Shown here in pieces: positions 1 through 8,676 of a stretch of 52,933 nt of DNA. Positions within the stretch are counted from its first letter, which is position 1. Each line of letters starts with the position of its first letter. The notes beneath the pieces were generated by a model, which ran no database searches, had not been told where the DNA came from, and saw only the letters and a program-made list of their open reading frames with translations. The translations under genes were made by a program, and so were the position numbers. Source of the DNA: CANLDA01 sp964021645 (lineage in GTDB: Bacteria > Pseudomonadota > Alphaproteobacteria > Rhodobacterales > Rhodobacteraceae); contig CAXIAD010000009.1 of assembly GCA_964021645.1 (NCBI GenBank), forward strand, positions 1 to 52,933. The letters run 5' to 3'.

Positions 1-14
1 CGGCACGATGTTGA

Positions 15-398
15 GCGCCCCGGCTGGCAGCCCTGCCTCCTGCGCAATCGCACCGTTTGCAACATGCGGTATTGACCGCCCGCCGATTTACGTCACCACC
101 CATGCCGGGCATTGATGCTGCCCAGTTACGCAAAGCCGCCTGGGCGGAATCAACAGTGCGTTTTGATTATGCAGACGCCAATGGTAATCAAACCCAAAGA
201 GAGGTCGACCCCCTGTCGATCGTATATATGCAATCCAGCCATTGCTTGTTGGCGTGGTGCCATTTACGCAAAGATTTCAGAGCGTTCCGGCTAGATCGCA
301 TGCAAGCGTTTTCGGTGACACAGCGTTCATTCAGGCCCCGGCGTGTGCCAATGTTGCGCGACTATCTGGAACGTATGCGCAAAGAATCGTCGAAATAA
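15..398 (+). pseudogene. C-terminal half of a WYL-domain (YafY-type) transcriptional regulator
   Basis: The readable frame gives a WYL-type ligand-sensing domain. It has the family pattern of a basic/aromatic strand (VRFDYAD), a polar turn with T/R residues, then LLAWCHLRKDFRAFRLDR, which is the most conserved WYL block. Full-length YafY regulators are about 230 residues with an N-terminal winged helix. Here only about 115-128 residues are in frame. A TGA at 12-14 stops the frame upstream, and the residues just after it (APRLAALPPAQ) look like the linker helix of a longer protein. The upstream half may therefore lie in another frame (frameshift) or be cut by a nonsense codon. No good ribosome site precedes the TTG at 57. 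The window edge prevents a decision. The domain call is firm; the broken status is an inference. Confidence 0.55.
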
Positions 399-479
399 CC
401 TTGCTAATTTTTGATTGCTTCCAGAATTGAAACAATCGCGTTAGCATACACACCAATAACACGAGCAAAGAGGCACCTC

Positions 480-1829
480 ATGCACGTCAATACATTTGCG
501 ATGGCTGCGATCTATTCGCTAGTGGCGGGCTCGCTACAGGCAAACGCCCCACATGAATCACTGCGGCCCATTTTGCGGCCTGCGCAGGGGTCGGAGATGG
601 CGGGAGCTGCGATAATCACCGCATCCTATGTGCCGCCCGTGACATCGCTGCGTCCCGTTGTGCGCCCGGATGCATTTGTAGCGTCCCCTGCCAAGCCGGC
701 AGCTGTAAAGGACACAGGGTTTCGTAATTGGATCAAAGGCTTCCGTGTACGCGCGTTGCGTGCTGGGATCAGTGGCAGAACCTTTGATCAGGCGTTTCAG
801 GGCGTGCAGTTTGACCCAAAAATCATCAAACGTGACCGCAACCAATCGGAATTCACCAAGACGATTGGAGAATACCTCGCCTCTGCCGCCTCTGAAACCC
901 GCATCAAAAACGGTAAGGCTGCGCTGCGTAAACACAAGCGTAAGCTAGACGCAATTGAGGCCAAGTACGGGGTCGATAAAGAGGTGGTCGTGGCGGTTTG
1001 GGGCATGGAAAGCGCCTATGGCAATTATCGTGGCGACACACCGATTATTGAGGCGTTGGCGACGCTTGCCTATGATGGGCGGCGTGGAAAATTCTTTGAG
1101 GCGCAGCTTATAGCGGCGTTAAAAATCCTGCAAAACGGCGACACCACGCCGCGCAACATGACCGGTAGCTGGGCGGGTGCCATGGGGCATACCCAGTTTA
1201 TTCCGACATCGTATCTGGCCTTTGCTGTAGATTTCACAGGCGACGGAAAACGCGATATTTGGTCGGACGATCCCAGTGACGCATTGGCCTCCACAGCGGC
1301 CTATTTGGCGAAATCAGGCTGGAAATCGGGCGTCCCGTGGGGTGTCGAAGTCACTCTGCCAAAGGGGTTCAGCTATTCGCATTCTGGGCGCCACATTAAG
1401 AAAAAACCCAGCGTTTGGAGTAAGTTAGGCGTTAAGGGCGTGAATGGTCGAGCCGTGCCAGACTATGGTGAGGCATCCCTGATGTTGCCCGCCGGAGCCA
1501 ACGGCGTGGCGTTTCTGATCTTTCGGAACTTTAGGGCGATTGAGCGATATAATGCGGCGGATGCCTATGTGATTGGCGTCGGTCATCTGAGTGATCGCCT
1601 AAAAGGAAAGCCTGCATTTTCTGCCAAATGGCCAGACGGTGATCGCGGGTTGAAGCGTGCGGAGCGTAAGGAATTGCAGATTCTGTTGGCCCGCAAAGGA
1701 TACAACGTCGGCCCTGCGGATGGAAAGATCGGGGCCAAGACATTGGCGGCTGTGAGAGCCTATCAGGCGGCAAATGGGTTGATTGCGGACGGCTATGTCT
1801 CGCACACATTGTTGCGCAAATTGCGTTGA
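480..1829 (+). CDS. Periplasmic lytic murein transglycosylase (MltB/SLT_2 type) with a peptidoglycan-binding domain
   Basis: This enzyme should cleave the glycan strand of peptidoglycan in the periplasm, leaving a 1,6-anhydromuramoyl end. The ATG at 480 is chosen because AAAGAGG lies about 7 bases upstream and a short hydrophobic signal peptide ending near QANA follows; an earlier in-frame start at 411 lacks these. The protein is 449 residues. A proline-rich linker (to about residue 75) leads to an SLT_2 domain of roughly residues 80-375. It carries the catalytic glutamate near residue 177 in GMESAYGNYRG and the GAMGHTQFIPTSY block. Residues about 395-449 form a PG_binding_1 domain (LLARKGYNVGPADGKIG). 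The gene stands alone and is followed by two hairpins and a terminator. Family assignment is confident; the specific physiological role (recycling, division or assembly) is not visible. Confidence 0.9.
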   Translation: MHVNTFAMAAIYSLVAGSLQANAPHESLRPILRPAQGSEMAGAAIITASYVPPVTSLRPVVRPDAFVASPAKPAAVKDTGFRNWIKGFRVRALRAGISGRTFDQAFQGVQFDPKIIKRDRNQSEFTKTIGEYLASAASETRIKNGKAALRKHKRKLDAIEAKYGVDKEVVVAVWGMESAYGNYRGDTPIIEALATLAYDGRRGKFFEAQLIAALKILQNGDTTPRNMTGSWAGAMGHTQFIPTSYLAFAVDFTGDGKRDIWSDDPSDALASTAAYLAKSGWKSGVPWGVEVTLPKGFSYSHSGRHIKKKPSVWSKLGVKGVNGRAVPDYGEASLMLPAGANGVAFLIFRNFRAIERYNAADAYVIGVGHLSDRLKGKPAFSAKWPDGDRGLKRAERKELQILLARKGYNVGPADGKIGAKTLAAVRAYQAANGLIADGYVSHTLLRKLR

Positions 1830-1841
1830 TGCGGGGCCAGT

Positions 1842-1864
1842 GAAAGTGGCGAATTGCCACTTTC
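1842..1864. repeat. Perfect 9-bp inverted repeat after the transglycosylase gene
   Basis: GAAAGTGGC and GCCACTTTC pair perfectly around a five-base loop, 12 bases after the stop codon. There is no T-run, so it is more likely a 3'-end stabilising hairpin than a terminator by itself. A second weak TTGAAA/TTTCAA pair and then the true terminator follow. Confidence 0.6.
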
Positions 1865-1917
1865 GACCGTTGAAACGTACATTTCAAACTGCGCATCAGT
1901 ATTGACAGAACAATAGC

Positions 1918-1947
1918 AAAAGGCCCGATCGTTTGACCGGGCCTTTT
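1918..1947. terminator. Bidirectional rho-independent terminator
   Basis: AAAAGGCCCG and CGGGCCTTTT form a 10-bp stem with a ten-base loop. The A-run on one side and T-run on the other give a U-tract in both directions. It separates the converging transglycosylase gene and polyamine permease operon. Confidence 0.9.
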
Positions 1948-1972
1948 GTCGTTTGAGATGAGGGCGAAAGCC

Positions 1973-3184
1973 TTAGCTTGGGCTAAGACCGCGCAACCTT
2001 TCGGAGCGGCGACGCAGCAACTCTACCGTTGTTAGAAGCATGATCGAGATACCCACAAGGATCGTCGCCACAGCGAGGATCGTCGGGCTGATCTGCTCGC
2101 GTAGACCAGTGAACATCTGCCATGGCAGAGTTTTCTGCGACGCAGAGCCAACAAAGAGCACAACCACAACTTCGTCAAATGAGGTGATGAAGGCAAAGAG
2201 GCCACCCGAGATCACGCCAGGCATAATCAAAGGCATCTGGATTTTGAAGAAGGTGGTCACCGGATCGGCACCCATATTCGCCGCAGCACGGGTAAGTGAG
2301 CGGTCAAACCCAACCAATGTCGCCGTCACTGTGATGATCACAAAGGGAATGCCCAAAACAGCATGCGCCAGGATAACTTTTACATAGCCAACGAAGTTCT
2401 TTGGCAAGCCAAGTGTCCCTTCGAGCCAATTGCCGATGTCGGAGTAAAAGAAGAACATGCCGGTCGCCGAGATGATCAGCGGCACGATCATCGGAGAAAT
2501 CATGATCGCCATGATCGCCCGTCGGAACGGTACGTGGCTTTGGCTGAGGCCAACGGCGGCCAAGGTGCCCAAAGAGACCGAGATAACGGTGGCGATTGGC
2601 GCGATCGTCAGCGAGTTTTTGAACGAGCGTTGCCATTCGTTGTTGCTAAAGAAATCCTGATAATGCTTGAGCGAGAAGCCAGCCGGATCAAGGCGCAGCA
2701 TTTCAGGAGTAAAGGTGAAGAAGTCCTGCGCGTTGAACGACAGCGGCATGACCACGAGAATAGGCGTGATCAGGAACACAAAGATCGAGCCACAGATCAC
2801 CCGGAAGGTATAGAACCAAAGCACCTGACCCGCAGTGAGATAGGGGTGCACTTTGGCGCGGTAACGCCCTTCGTAGAGCCAATAGGTGAACCAGTTGTAG
2901 AACCAGCCTGCCGCGGCCCCGACAATCAATAGGGGCAATCCGCCAAGCACGAAGCCCAGTACTCCAAGACCCGCGATTGATATCCATTTGGCAAGTGGCT
3001 CGTTCTTGAGAACGAAGATGGATGCCACCGCCATAAGCGTGACCAATATGGCCCCGATGACAAGGCCGATGAAGCCCGATCCATTGGCGGTGCCGACAAA
3101 GAGGCCCAAAAAGGCGCCCGATGCGGCAACTGTTGGAAGGACAAGCGACATAGGCTTGCGCGAAATAGGTGTGAGTGCAGCCAT
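1973..3184 (-). CDS. Polyamine-type ABC transporter inner-membrane permease (PotC-like, N-terminally extended)
   Basis: This is one of two permease subunits of the first polyamine-type importer. The C-terminal part (from about residue 125) is a typical BPD_transp_1 domain. It has a PotC-like N-terminal helix, the LPLxxx-style membrane core and the EAA loop RAAANMGADPVTTFFKIQMP, which contacts the ATPase. The first 120 residues add three extra hydrophobic segments (about 13-33, 36-58 and 68-92) not present in the usual 260-280 residue PotC, bringing it to 403 residues. The start has GGGGTAACGACA upstream. It is the last gene of the operon, five bases after the other permease, and ends at the bidirectional terminator. 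The transported substrate is inferred from family and neighbours only. Confidence 0.88.
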   Translation of the reverse strand: MAALTPISRKPMSLVLPTVAASGAFLGLFVGTANGSGFIGLVIGAILVTLMAVASIFVLKNEPLAKWISIAGLGVLGFVLGGLPLLIVGAAAGWFYNWFTYWLYEGRYRAKVHPYLTAGQVLWFYTFRVICGSIFVFLITPILVVMPLSFNAQDFFTFTPEMLRLDPAGFSLKHYQDFFSNNEWQRSFKNSLTIAPIATVISVSLGTLAAVGLSQSHVPFRRAIMAIMISPMIVPLIISATGMFFFYSDIGNWLEGTLGLPKNFVGYVKVILAHAVLGIPFVIITVTATLVGFDRSLTRAAANMGADPVTTFFKIQMPLIMPGVISGGLFAFITSFDEVVVVLFVGSASQKTLPWQMFTGLREQISPTILAVATILVGISIMLLTTVELLRRRSERLRGLSPS

Positions 3185-3189
3185 TGTCG

Positions 3190-4464
3190 TTACCCCAGTT
3201 TCACGTTGTCGATGCCGACGATTTTATCATAGGCCCAGTACAGGATCAGGACGACCGCCAGAAGAACCGTACCCAATGCCGCCGCTAGACCCCAATTCAG
3301 AGAACTGGAAATGTGATAGGCGATCCGGTTGGAGATGAAGACACCTTTGGTGCCGCCAACGATTTCCGGGGTGATGTAAAAGCCGATGGAAAGGATGAAT
3401 ACCAGAATGGATCCCGCGCCGATGCCCGGCACTGTTTGTGGGAAGTACACTCTCCAGAATGCTGTCCAGTTGGTCGCGCCCAGTGATTTCGCCGCCCGCA
3501 GATAGGTTTGCGGAATGGTCTGCATCACCGAATACATGGGCAGGATCATAAATGGCAGCAAGATATGCGTCATGGTGATGATTGTACCAAATTCATTGTT
3601 CATCAACACCAATCGCGAATCATCGCCAACAAGGCCCAGCCAGACGAGCACCTCGTTGATGACACCCTGCTGTTGCAGCATCACTTTCCAAGCGGATGTG
3701 CGCACCAATAGGGATGTCCAAAAGGGCAGCAGTACAAAGATCATCAGGATATTTGCAGTGCGTGAAGGCAGGTTGGCCAGCAACCATGCAACAGGATAGC
3801 CCAAGAGGATGCAGGATCCCATGATGGCAAGCGACATGATCAACGTGCGCTTAAACAGTTTGATCAGAATCTTCTTGTCTTCAGGCTGTGACTGCGCGCC
3901 TTCGGGTGTGCGCTGCATATCAATGGCGTTCAGGAAATAACCATTGGTTTTGAGCACCGAGTGGGTTTTTATCACGCGCCATGTCTCAACTTCACCCCAA
4001 CCTTCGTGAATGCCGATCAAGGTATCTTTGAACGGTCCATCGGTTGCGGGGTCGAGTTTCTTAATTTTACGGCCTGATTTACGGAACATCGACGACATGC
4101 CCGTCTGTTCATAGTTCAAACGCGAGCCAAGTCGTGTGTGACGTTTGGCTTTGATCGCGACGACCATGTCGGCAACAAAGGCGGAATAAATCGCCTCGTC
4201 CGGTAGTTCGCCGGAATTTGAATCCCAGTTTTGCAGGGCCTCAACAGTGAGCGGGATCGTGTCAGACACCATCTCGTTATCAATGGAGCGCGATAGCATG
4301 GCACCGATGGGCCAAATAAAGGACACCAAAACGAAGATCAGCAAAGGTGCGATCAGCATCAAAGCGCGTGCTTTTTGCATTCTGAGGGCGCGCGCCAGGC
4401 TTTTCTTGAGCGGCGTGCCATCCGCTGCAAGCACCGGGCCGCCTTTGGATGTTGTTTCGTTCAT
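3190..4464 (-). CDS. Polyamine-type ABC transporter permease (PotB-like, with a large periplasmic insert)
   Basis: First permease gene of the operon and partner of the PotC-like protein. It has one membrane helix at about residues 35-57, then a charged soluble stretch of about 145 residues (60-205), and then the usual BPD_transp_1 membrane core with the EAA loop (YLRAAKSLGATNWTAFWRVY). PotB proteins are normally about 280-300 residues with a short first loop; this one is 424, so the extra mass is the loop after helix 1. By the positive-inside rule and PotB topology the loop should face the periplasm, where it could meet the binding protein. GGGGAC precedes the ATG. A hairpin lies between this gene and the binding-protein gene upstream. 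Confidence 0.88.
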   Translation of the reverse strand: MNETTSKGGPVLAADGTPLKKSLARALRMQKARALMLIAPLLIFVLVSFIWPIGAMLSRSIDNEMVSDTIPLTVEALQNWDSNSGELPDEAIYSAFVADMVVAIKAKRHTRLGSRLNYEQTGMSSMFRKSGRKIKKLDPATDGPFKDTLIGIHEGWGEVETWRVIKTHSVLKTNGYFLNAIDMQRTPEGAQSQPEDKKILIKLFKRTLIMSLAIMGSCILLGYPVAWLLANLPSRTANILMIFVLLPFWTSLLVRTSAWKVMLQQQGVINEVLVWLGLVGDDSRLVLMNNEFGTIITMTHILLPFMILPMYSVMQTIPQTYLRAAKSLGATNWTAFWRVYFPQTVPGIGAGSILVFILSIGFYITPEIVGGTKGVFISNRIAYHISSSLNWGLAAALGTVLLAVVLILYWAYDKIVGIDNVKLG

Positions 4465-4519
4465 GTCGTCCCCGTCGTTTTGTTATTTTTGTTTGTTATT
4501 CTGAGCAAAGGTAAAAACG

Positions 4520-4560
4520 AATATGGGTGGAAGAGGCCGGTTCACGGCCCCTTCCATATT
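4520..4560 (-). other. Intercistronic hairpin between binding protein and permease genes
   Basis: GGAAG-A-GGCCG and CGGCC-C-CTTCC pair around a five-base loop, with AATAT/ATATT continuing the stem beyond a small bulge. Read on the minus strand, a TTTTT run follows a few bases later. This fits a leaky terminator or mRNA-stabilising hairpin that gives more binding protein than permease, a common layout in ABC operons. Confidence 0.65.
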
Positions 4561-4573
4561 CAGATCAGAGATC

Positions 4574-5665
4574 TTATTTCGCCAACCAAGCTTGGAATTT
4601 TGCATCCAAGTCGTCACGGTAGTCTGCCCAGAACTCATAGTTGTAGAGGAATGTGTTCTTTGCGTTGTTAGGATCGGTAGGCATGTGTGGCGCCATGTCG
4701 ATACCCAAGTCTGCGTGCTTACCAACCAATGGAGCGGAAGATTTACGGGCTGGGCCGTAAGAGATCCACTTAGCTTGATCCGCCAGACGCTGTGTGTCTG
4801 TTGCGAACATGATATAGTCTAGGGCGCGAGCTTGACGCTCTTCGCTTAGACCGGCGGGAATGATCCAACCGTCAAGGTCAAATACTTGCGCATCCCAAAG
4901 CATGCCAACAGGCTGGTTCTGCTCTTCGATTACTGAGAACAGACGGCCATTATATGTAGAACCCATAACCACTTCGCCATCGGCAAGAAGCTGAGGTGTA
5001 TCTGCACCAGCTGACCACCAGATTACGTCGTCTTTGATGGTGTCCAGTTTCGCCAATGCGCGATCCTGACCTTCTGGAGTTGCCAGAACATCATAAACGT
5101 CTTCTTTTGCAACACCGTCGCAGAGCAATGCCCATTCGACGTTATTGATTGGACGTTTTTCAAGCGAACGCTTGCCAGGATATGCTTCTGTATCGAAAAC
5201 AGCACAAACAGAAGTTGGCGCAGTGTCGCCCACTAGGTCTTCGCGATATCCGAATGTTGTTGAGTAAACGATGCTTGGGATGAAGCACTCGGAGACCAGC
5301 AGGTCGCCGAAATCTTCGGATGCTTTGGTGCCGTCTGGCGCATCTGCAAGCTGAGTGTCGGCGTCGATTTCCATCGCCAGACCTTCGTCACACAAACGCA
5401 TGGCGTCCGCAGCAACAACGTCAACAACATCCCATGTGATGTTGTTCGCTTCGCTCATGGCGCGCAGTTTTGCGACGGCTTCAGCAGAGCTGTCGTCGTT
5501 GAGGATCGTAACGCCAGTTTTGGCTGAGTAGGGATCGTGATACGCATTCTTTTGTGATTTCGAATACGCGCCACCCCAAGAAACGATTGTCATTTCTTCG
5601 GCGATTGCCGCAGGTGCAACCATTGCGGTTGTGACTGCAAGCGCTGTCAGTGTTGTTAGTTTCAT
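4574..5665 (-). CDS. Periplasmic polyamine-type ABC substrate-binding protein (PotD/PotF family)
   Basis: Extracytoplasmic receptor for the first importer. A signal peptide with cleavage near AIAEE opens the 363-residue protein. The mature N-terminus (MTIVSWGGAYSKSQ) is typical of SBP_bac family members in the PotD/PotF/iron-type group, and the AVAKLRAM, WDVVDV and GWIIPAG segments match the hinge and lobe framework. GGATAGAGG lies just upstream of the ATG. It sits between the ATPase gene and the two permease genes, with hairpins on both sides. Spermidine or putrescine is the likely ligand from context, but related proteins bind other small cationic or acidic compounds, so the substrate is uncertain. 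Confidence 0.85.
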   Translation of the reverse strand: MKLTTLTALAVTTAMVAPAAIAEEMTIVSWGGAYSKSQKNAYHDPYSAKTGVTILNDDSSAEAVAKLRAMSEANNITWDVVDVVAADAMRLCDEGLAMEIDADTQLADAPDGTKASEDFGDLLVSECFIPSIVYSTTFGYREDLVGDTAPTSVCAVFDTEAYPGKRSLEKRPINNVEWALLCDGVAKEDVYDVLATPEGQDRALAKLDTIKDDVIWWSAGADTPQLLADGEVVMGSTYNGRLFSVIEEQNQPVGMLWDAQVFDLDGWIIPAGLSEERQARALDYIMFATDTQRLADQAKWISYGPARKSSAPLVGKHADLGIDMAPHMPTDPNNAKNTFLYNYEFWADYRDDLDAKFQAWLAK

Positions 5666-5708
5666 TTACCTCTATCCTTATTGTGTTTTTTAGATGTTGT
5701 TGATTGAT

Positions 5709-5728
5709 CCCCCGGTCTTTGCCGGGGG
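5709..5728 (-). other. Intercistronic GC-rich hairpin between ATPase and binding-protein genes
   Basis: CCCCCGG and CCGGGGG form a perfect 7-bp GC stem with a six-base loop, 22 bases past the ATPase stop codon on the minus strand. No U-tract follows, so read-through is expected. It may act as a processing or stability element at the 5' side of the binding-protein message. Confidence 0.6.
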
Positions 5729-5749
5729 TTCTCTTTATTGGCGCGCAAA

Positions 5750-6850
5750 TTATGCGTCGAGCGCGCGGCAATCTTCAGGCAACCAGCCAATTTCAATCTG
5801 GGTGCCGGGTTGTAGGCGCACCTGATCTGGCGCGTTACGGGTTTTGATGATGAATTCTTCGTTACCAGCAACACGCAAGCGCGTACGGAAGATGTCACCC
5901 ATATAGATGAATTCCAGCACTTCCGCTTTTAGAGTGTGCGCGCCTTCTGGCATGCGTTCCTTGTTATATTCAACGCGCTCTGGGCGAATTGAAACACGGG
6001 TACGCTCACCAGGTTTGGAGACGTTGATCGGTTTAGCGTTGATCAGATCTCCATCATCCAACTGCACCAATGCGATGCCGTTGTTGATCTCTTTGATAGT
6101 ACCTTCGAGCGTGTTGTTTTCGCCGATGAACTGCGCAACAAAGCTGTTTTCCGGCTCTTCATACAAAAGATCCGGTGGGGCCAACTGTTGAATGCGACCA
6201 TCCTCGAACACGGCAACGCGGTCAGACATTGTTAGCGCTTCGGTTTGGTCGTGGGTCACATAGACCACGGTGATGCCCAAACGGTGCGCCAAATGTGTGA
6301 TTTCAAACTGCATCTTTTCACGCAGCTGTTTGTCGAGCGCACCCAGTGGCTCATCCATCAAAACCAATTCAGGTTCAAACACCAAGGCGCGCGCAAGGGC
6401 GACACGCTGTTGCTGACCACCTGAAAGTTGTGCAGGACGACGACCACCAAAGGCCCCCATTTCAACCATATCCAACGCGCGCATCACTTTTGCTTCGCGA
6501 TCAGATTTGCCCATCTTGCGAACTTCGAGCGGGAAGCTGAGGTTCTCTGCGATGGTCATGTGCGGGAAGAGTGCGTAGTTCTGAAACACCATGCCGATGC
6601 CGCGTTTGTGCGGTGGAATGTTGTTAATAGAAACGCCGCCCAGCCTGATATCGCCGTGCGTTGCCGTTTCAAAACCCGCCAACATCATCAGGCAGGTCGT
6701 TTTGCCAGAACCTGAGGGGCCAAGCATCGTCAGAAACTCGCCGCGAGGCATGGTGAGATTAAGATCTTTGACGACTAGATTTTCGCCGTCATAGCTTTTT
6801 TGTACGCGTTCGAACTCGACGAAAGCGCCAGTATTTGCAGCATCAGCCAA
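5750..6850 (-). CDS. potA: Polyamine-type ABC transporter ATP-binding protein (PotA-like)
   Basis: Cytoplasmic ATPase that energises the importer encoded downstream. Walker A is GPSGSGKT (44-51), the signature is LSGGQ (142-146), Walker B and D-loop are LMDEPLGALD (about 164-173), and the switch histidine is H200 in VTHDQ. A C-terminal TOBE-like regulatory part (about 280-366) contains RVSIRPERVEY, as in PotA. The protein starts with TTG at 6850: GGGAG lies 8 bases upstream and no useful in-frame ATG exists before the domain begins. It is the first gene of the operon ATPase, binding protein, permease, permease. About 330 bases of AT-rich DNA precede it. Gene symbol is by family and could equally be a paralogue for another substrate. 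Confidence 0.88.
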   Translation of the reverse strand: MADAANTGAFVEFERVQKSYDGENLVVKDLNLTMPRGEFLTMLGPSGSGKTTCLMMLAGFETATHGDIRLGGVSINNIPPHKRGIGMVFQNYALFPHMTIAENLSFPLEVRKMGKSDREAKVMRALDMVEMGAFGGRRPAQLSGGQQQRVALARALVFEPELVLMDEPLGALDKQLREKMQFEITHLAHRLGITVVYVTHDQTEALTMSDRVAVFEDGRIQQLAPPDLLYEEPENSFVAQFIGENNTLEGTIKEINNGIALVQLDDGDLINAKPINVSKPGERTRVSIRPERVEYNKERMPEGAHTLKAEVLEFIYMGDIFRTRLRVAGNEEFIIKTRNAPDQVRLQPGTQIEIGWLPEDCRALDA

Positions 6851-7143
6851 AAGGCGGCTCCCTGATTTTGTGTACGGGCAGTATTTTCTGCACTTGTGGA
6901 GTCAATGTAAGCATATCTGTCCAGCAGGATGCAAGATTTTGATCTTGTTTCTTAGCCTAGCGTTCAAATTAAACGCATTTGGACTGTTTGCGGCACATTT
7001 TCGAGATTTTTCGTCATTTTCCACCTTCAAAACGAGTAATTTTCTCGGAGAGGAATCAAAAAAGCGACATAAAATGTTTAAGCGGCGTGTTTGATACGCA
7101 AGAAAAGAAATGCTCATTAGAGGTGATTATTTACATTGTTAAG
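6851..7143. other. AT-rich intergenic region upstream of the potA-type operon
   Basis: No convincing gene is present. On the minus strand it should hold the operon promoter; a TTGACT element lies near 6900 but its -10 is weak. A perfect 6-bp inverted repeat, CAAGAT and ATCTTG around TTTG (6932-6947), includes the TTTGATC core seen near other promoters of this polyamine locus. The rest is low in GC and repeat-poor. The open frames on either strand have unlikely composition and no ribosome sites. Confidence 0.5.
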
Positions 7144-7170
7144 TAAAAACGGGCATTTCTGCCCGCTTTT
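7144..7170 (-). terminator. Rho-independent terminator of the aminotransferase gene
   Basis: CGGGCA and TGCCCG pair around a four-base loop. Read on the minus strand the stem is followed by TTTTTA. It lies 11-37 bases after the aminotransferase stop codon. Confidence 0.88.
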
Positions 7171-7180
7171 GGTGACACGA

Positions 7181-8578
7181 TCACTCTGCGGCTTTGTAGA
7201 GACCTGACGCCTTAATAATCTCCAGACATTCATCAAGTGATTTGATCGCACGTTCGATCAGAATATCAATCTGGTCTTTGGTGATCACGAGCGGCGGAGA
7301 AATGACCATACGGTCCCCGACATGGCGCATCACGAGGTTATTCGCAAAGCAACGCTCTCGGCAAATGTAGCCAATTTGGCCGCCTTCGGCAGCAAAGGAA
7401 GCGCGTGTTTCTTTGTCGGGTGTCAGGGCAATGGAACCCATCATGCCAACGATGCTCACTTCGCCTACGAGCGGGTGATCGGCCAAAGCCTCCCATTTTT
7501 CTTTTAGGTAGGGACCGGTCACATCGCGCACATTTCCGACGATATTTTCTTCTTCCAGGATACGCAGGTTTTCCAATGCGACCGCAGCCGCGACCGGGTG
7601 ACCGGAATAAGTGTAGCCGTGATTGAATTCTCCGCGGCCAATGACCTCGGCCAGCTCGTCTGTGACAATGGAGCCGCCGATGGGCACATAGCCTGAGCTG
7701 AGACCCTTGGCGATCGACATGATATCTGGGCGAATGCCCACGGTCTCGCTGCCAAACCAATTGCCAGTGCGACCAAAACCGCAAATCACTTCATCCGCGA
7801 TGAGCAGGATTTCATATTTATCACAGATGCGCTGGATTTCTGGCCAATAGGTCGAAGGTGGTATGATCACCCCACCTGCGCCCTGAATTGGCTCTGCGAT
7901 AAAGGCGGCAACGCGGTCTTCGCCAAGATCGAGAATGGCCTTTTCCAGCTCTTGCGCGCGGGCCAGACCGAAATCTTCTGGTGACATGTCACCACCTTCG
8001 GCCCACCAATTTGGCTGGGGAATATGGTGAATGTCAGGAATAGGCAGGCCGCCCTGTTCGTGCATCGGGATCATCCCCCCAAGGCTGGCCCCGGCGAGGG
8101 TTGAGCCGTGATAGGCATTTTGGCGGCTGATAATGATATTCTTGGTGGGTTGTCCCTTAACAGACCAATAATGGCGCACCATGCGGACATTAGTGTCATT
8201 CGCCTCTGAGCCGGAACCTGCATAGAAAACGTGGTTCAAGGGGCCCGGTGCCAGCTCTGCCAGCTTGGCCGAAAGTGCGATAACGGGAACATGGGTTGTT
8301 CCGAAAAACGTGTTGTAATAGGGCAGTTCGCGCATTTGACGCGCCGCTGCGTCCGCCAATTCGTCACGCCCGTACCCGACATTCACACACCAAAGCCCGG
8401 CCATCGCATCAAGAATTTCGATGCCTTCGGAATCTGTAAGATAAACGCCCGAAGCGCGGGTGATGACGCGTACGCCTTTTTCACCTAGTTCTGCGTTGGC
8501 AGAAAATGGGTGCATGTGATGTGCCGCATCCAAGGCCTGTAGTTCAGCCGTTGGCATATGATTTGTGATCGCATTCAT
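7181..8578 (-). CDS. Class III PLP aminotransferase, probably putrescine/polyamine:pyruvate type
   Basis: The 465-residue enzyme has the class III fold markers: a cofactor phosphate loop (GSGSEAND, 121-128), YHGST (156-160), the aspartate that binds the pyridine nitrogen in IADEVICGFGRTG, and the Schiff-base lysine K291 in SIAKGLSSGY. The close resemblance to SpuC-like and omega-amino acid:pyruvate aminotransferases, and its place between two polyamine transporters, suggest removal of a terminal amino group from putrescine or a related amine. The ATG at 8578 is preferred over an earlier in-frame start because GAGG stands about 10 bases upstream. A strong promoter (TTGACA, 16 bases, TATTCT) with a GATCAAAT element in its spacer precedes it. 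Substrate remains an inference. Confidence 0.88.
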   Translation of the reverse strand: MNAITNHMPTAELQALDAAHHMHPFSANAELGEKGVRVITRASGVYLTDSEGIEILDAMAGLWCVNVGYGRDELADAAARQMRELPYYNTFFGTTHVPVIALSAKLAELAPGPLNHVFYAGSGSEANDTNVRMVRHYWSVKGQPTKNIIISRQNAYHGSTLAGASLGGMIPMHEQGGLPIPDIHHIPQPNWWAEGGDMSPEDFGLARAQELEKAILDLGEDRVAAFIAEPIQGAGGVIIPPSTYWPEIQRICDKYEILLIADEVICGFGRTGNWFGSETVGIRPDIMSIAKGLSSGYVPIGGSIVTDELAEVIGRGEFNHGYTYSGHPVAAAVALENLRILEEENIVGNVRDVTGPYLKEKWEALADHPLVGEVSIVGMMGSIALTPDKETRASFAAEGGQIGYICRERCFANNLVMRHVGDRMVISPPLVITKDQIDILIERAIKSLDECLEIIKASGLYKAAE

Positions 8579-8635
8579 GACGAACCTCGTTAGTATAGAA
8601 ATCAACGGATCAGGACGTCCGCGGTGTCATTGCTC

Positions 8636-8663
8636 AGAATATGATCAAATTATTCATTGTCAA
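8636..8663 (-). promoter_or_regulatory. Promoter of the aminotransferase gene with an embedded GATCAAAT element
   Basis: On the minus strand a perfect -35 TTGACA (8658-8663) is separated by 16 bases from TATTCT (8636-8641). The spacer contains ATTTGATC (8643-8650), which matches a palindrome in the potF promoter. A repressor bound there would block RNA polymerase. Confidence 0.6.
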
Positions 8664-8676
8664 CTGGCCTCGAAGG

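Noticed and set aside
2363..2932. Long plus-strand reading frame (about 189 residues) opposite the PotC-like gene
   Set aside because: It is antisense to a firmly identified permease, lacks a ribosome site, and has an implausible Arg/His-rich composition.
6870..7117. Small frames on both strands between the potA-type and aminotransferase genes
   Set aside because: Low-GC, unlikely composition, no ribosome site, and overlap with likely promoter DNA.
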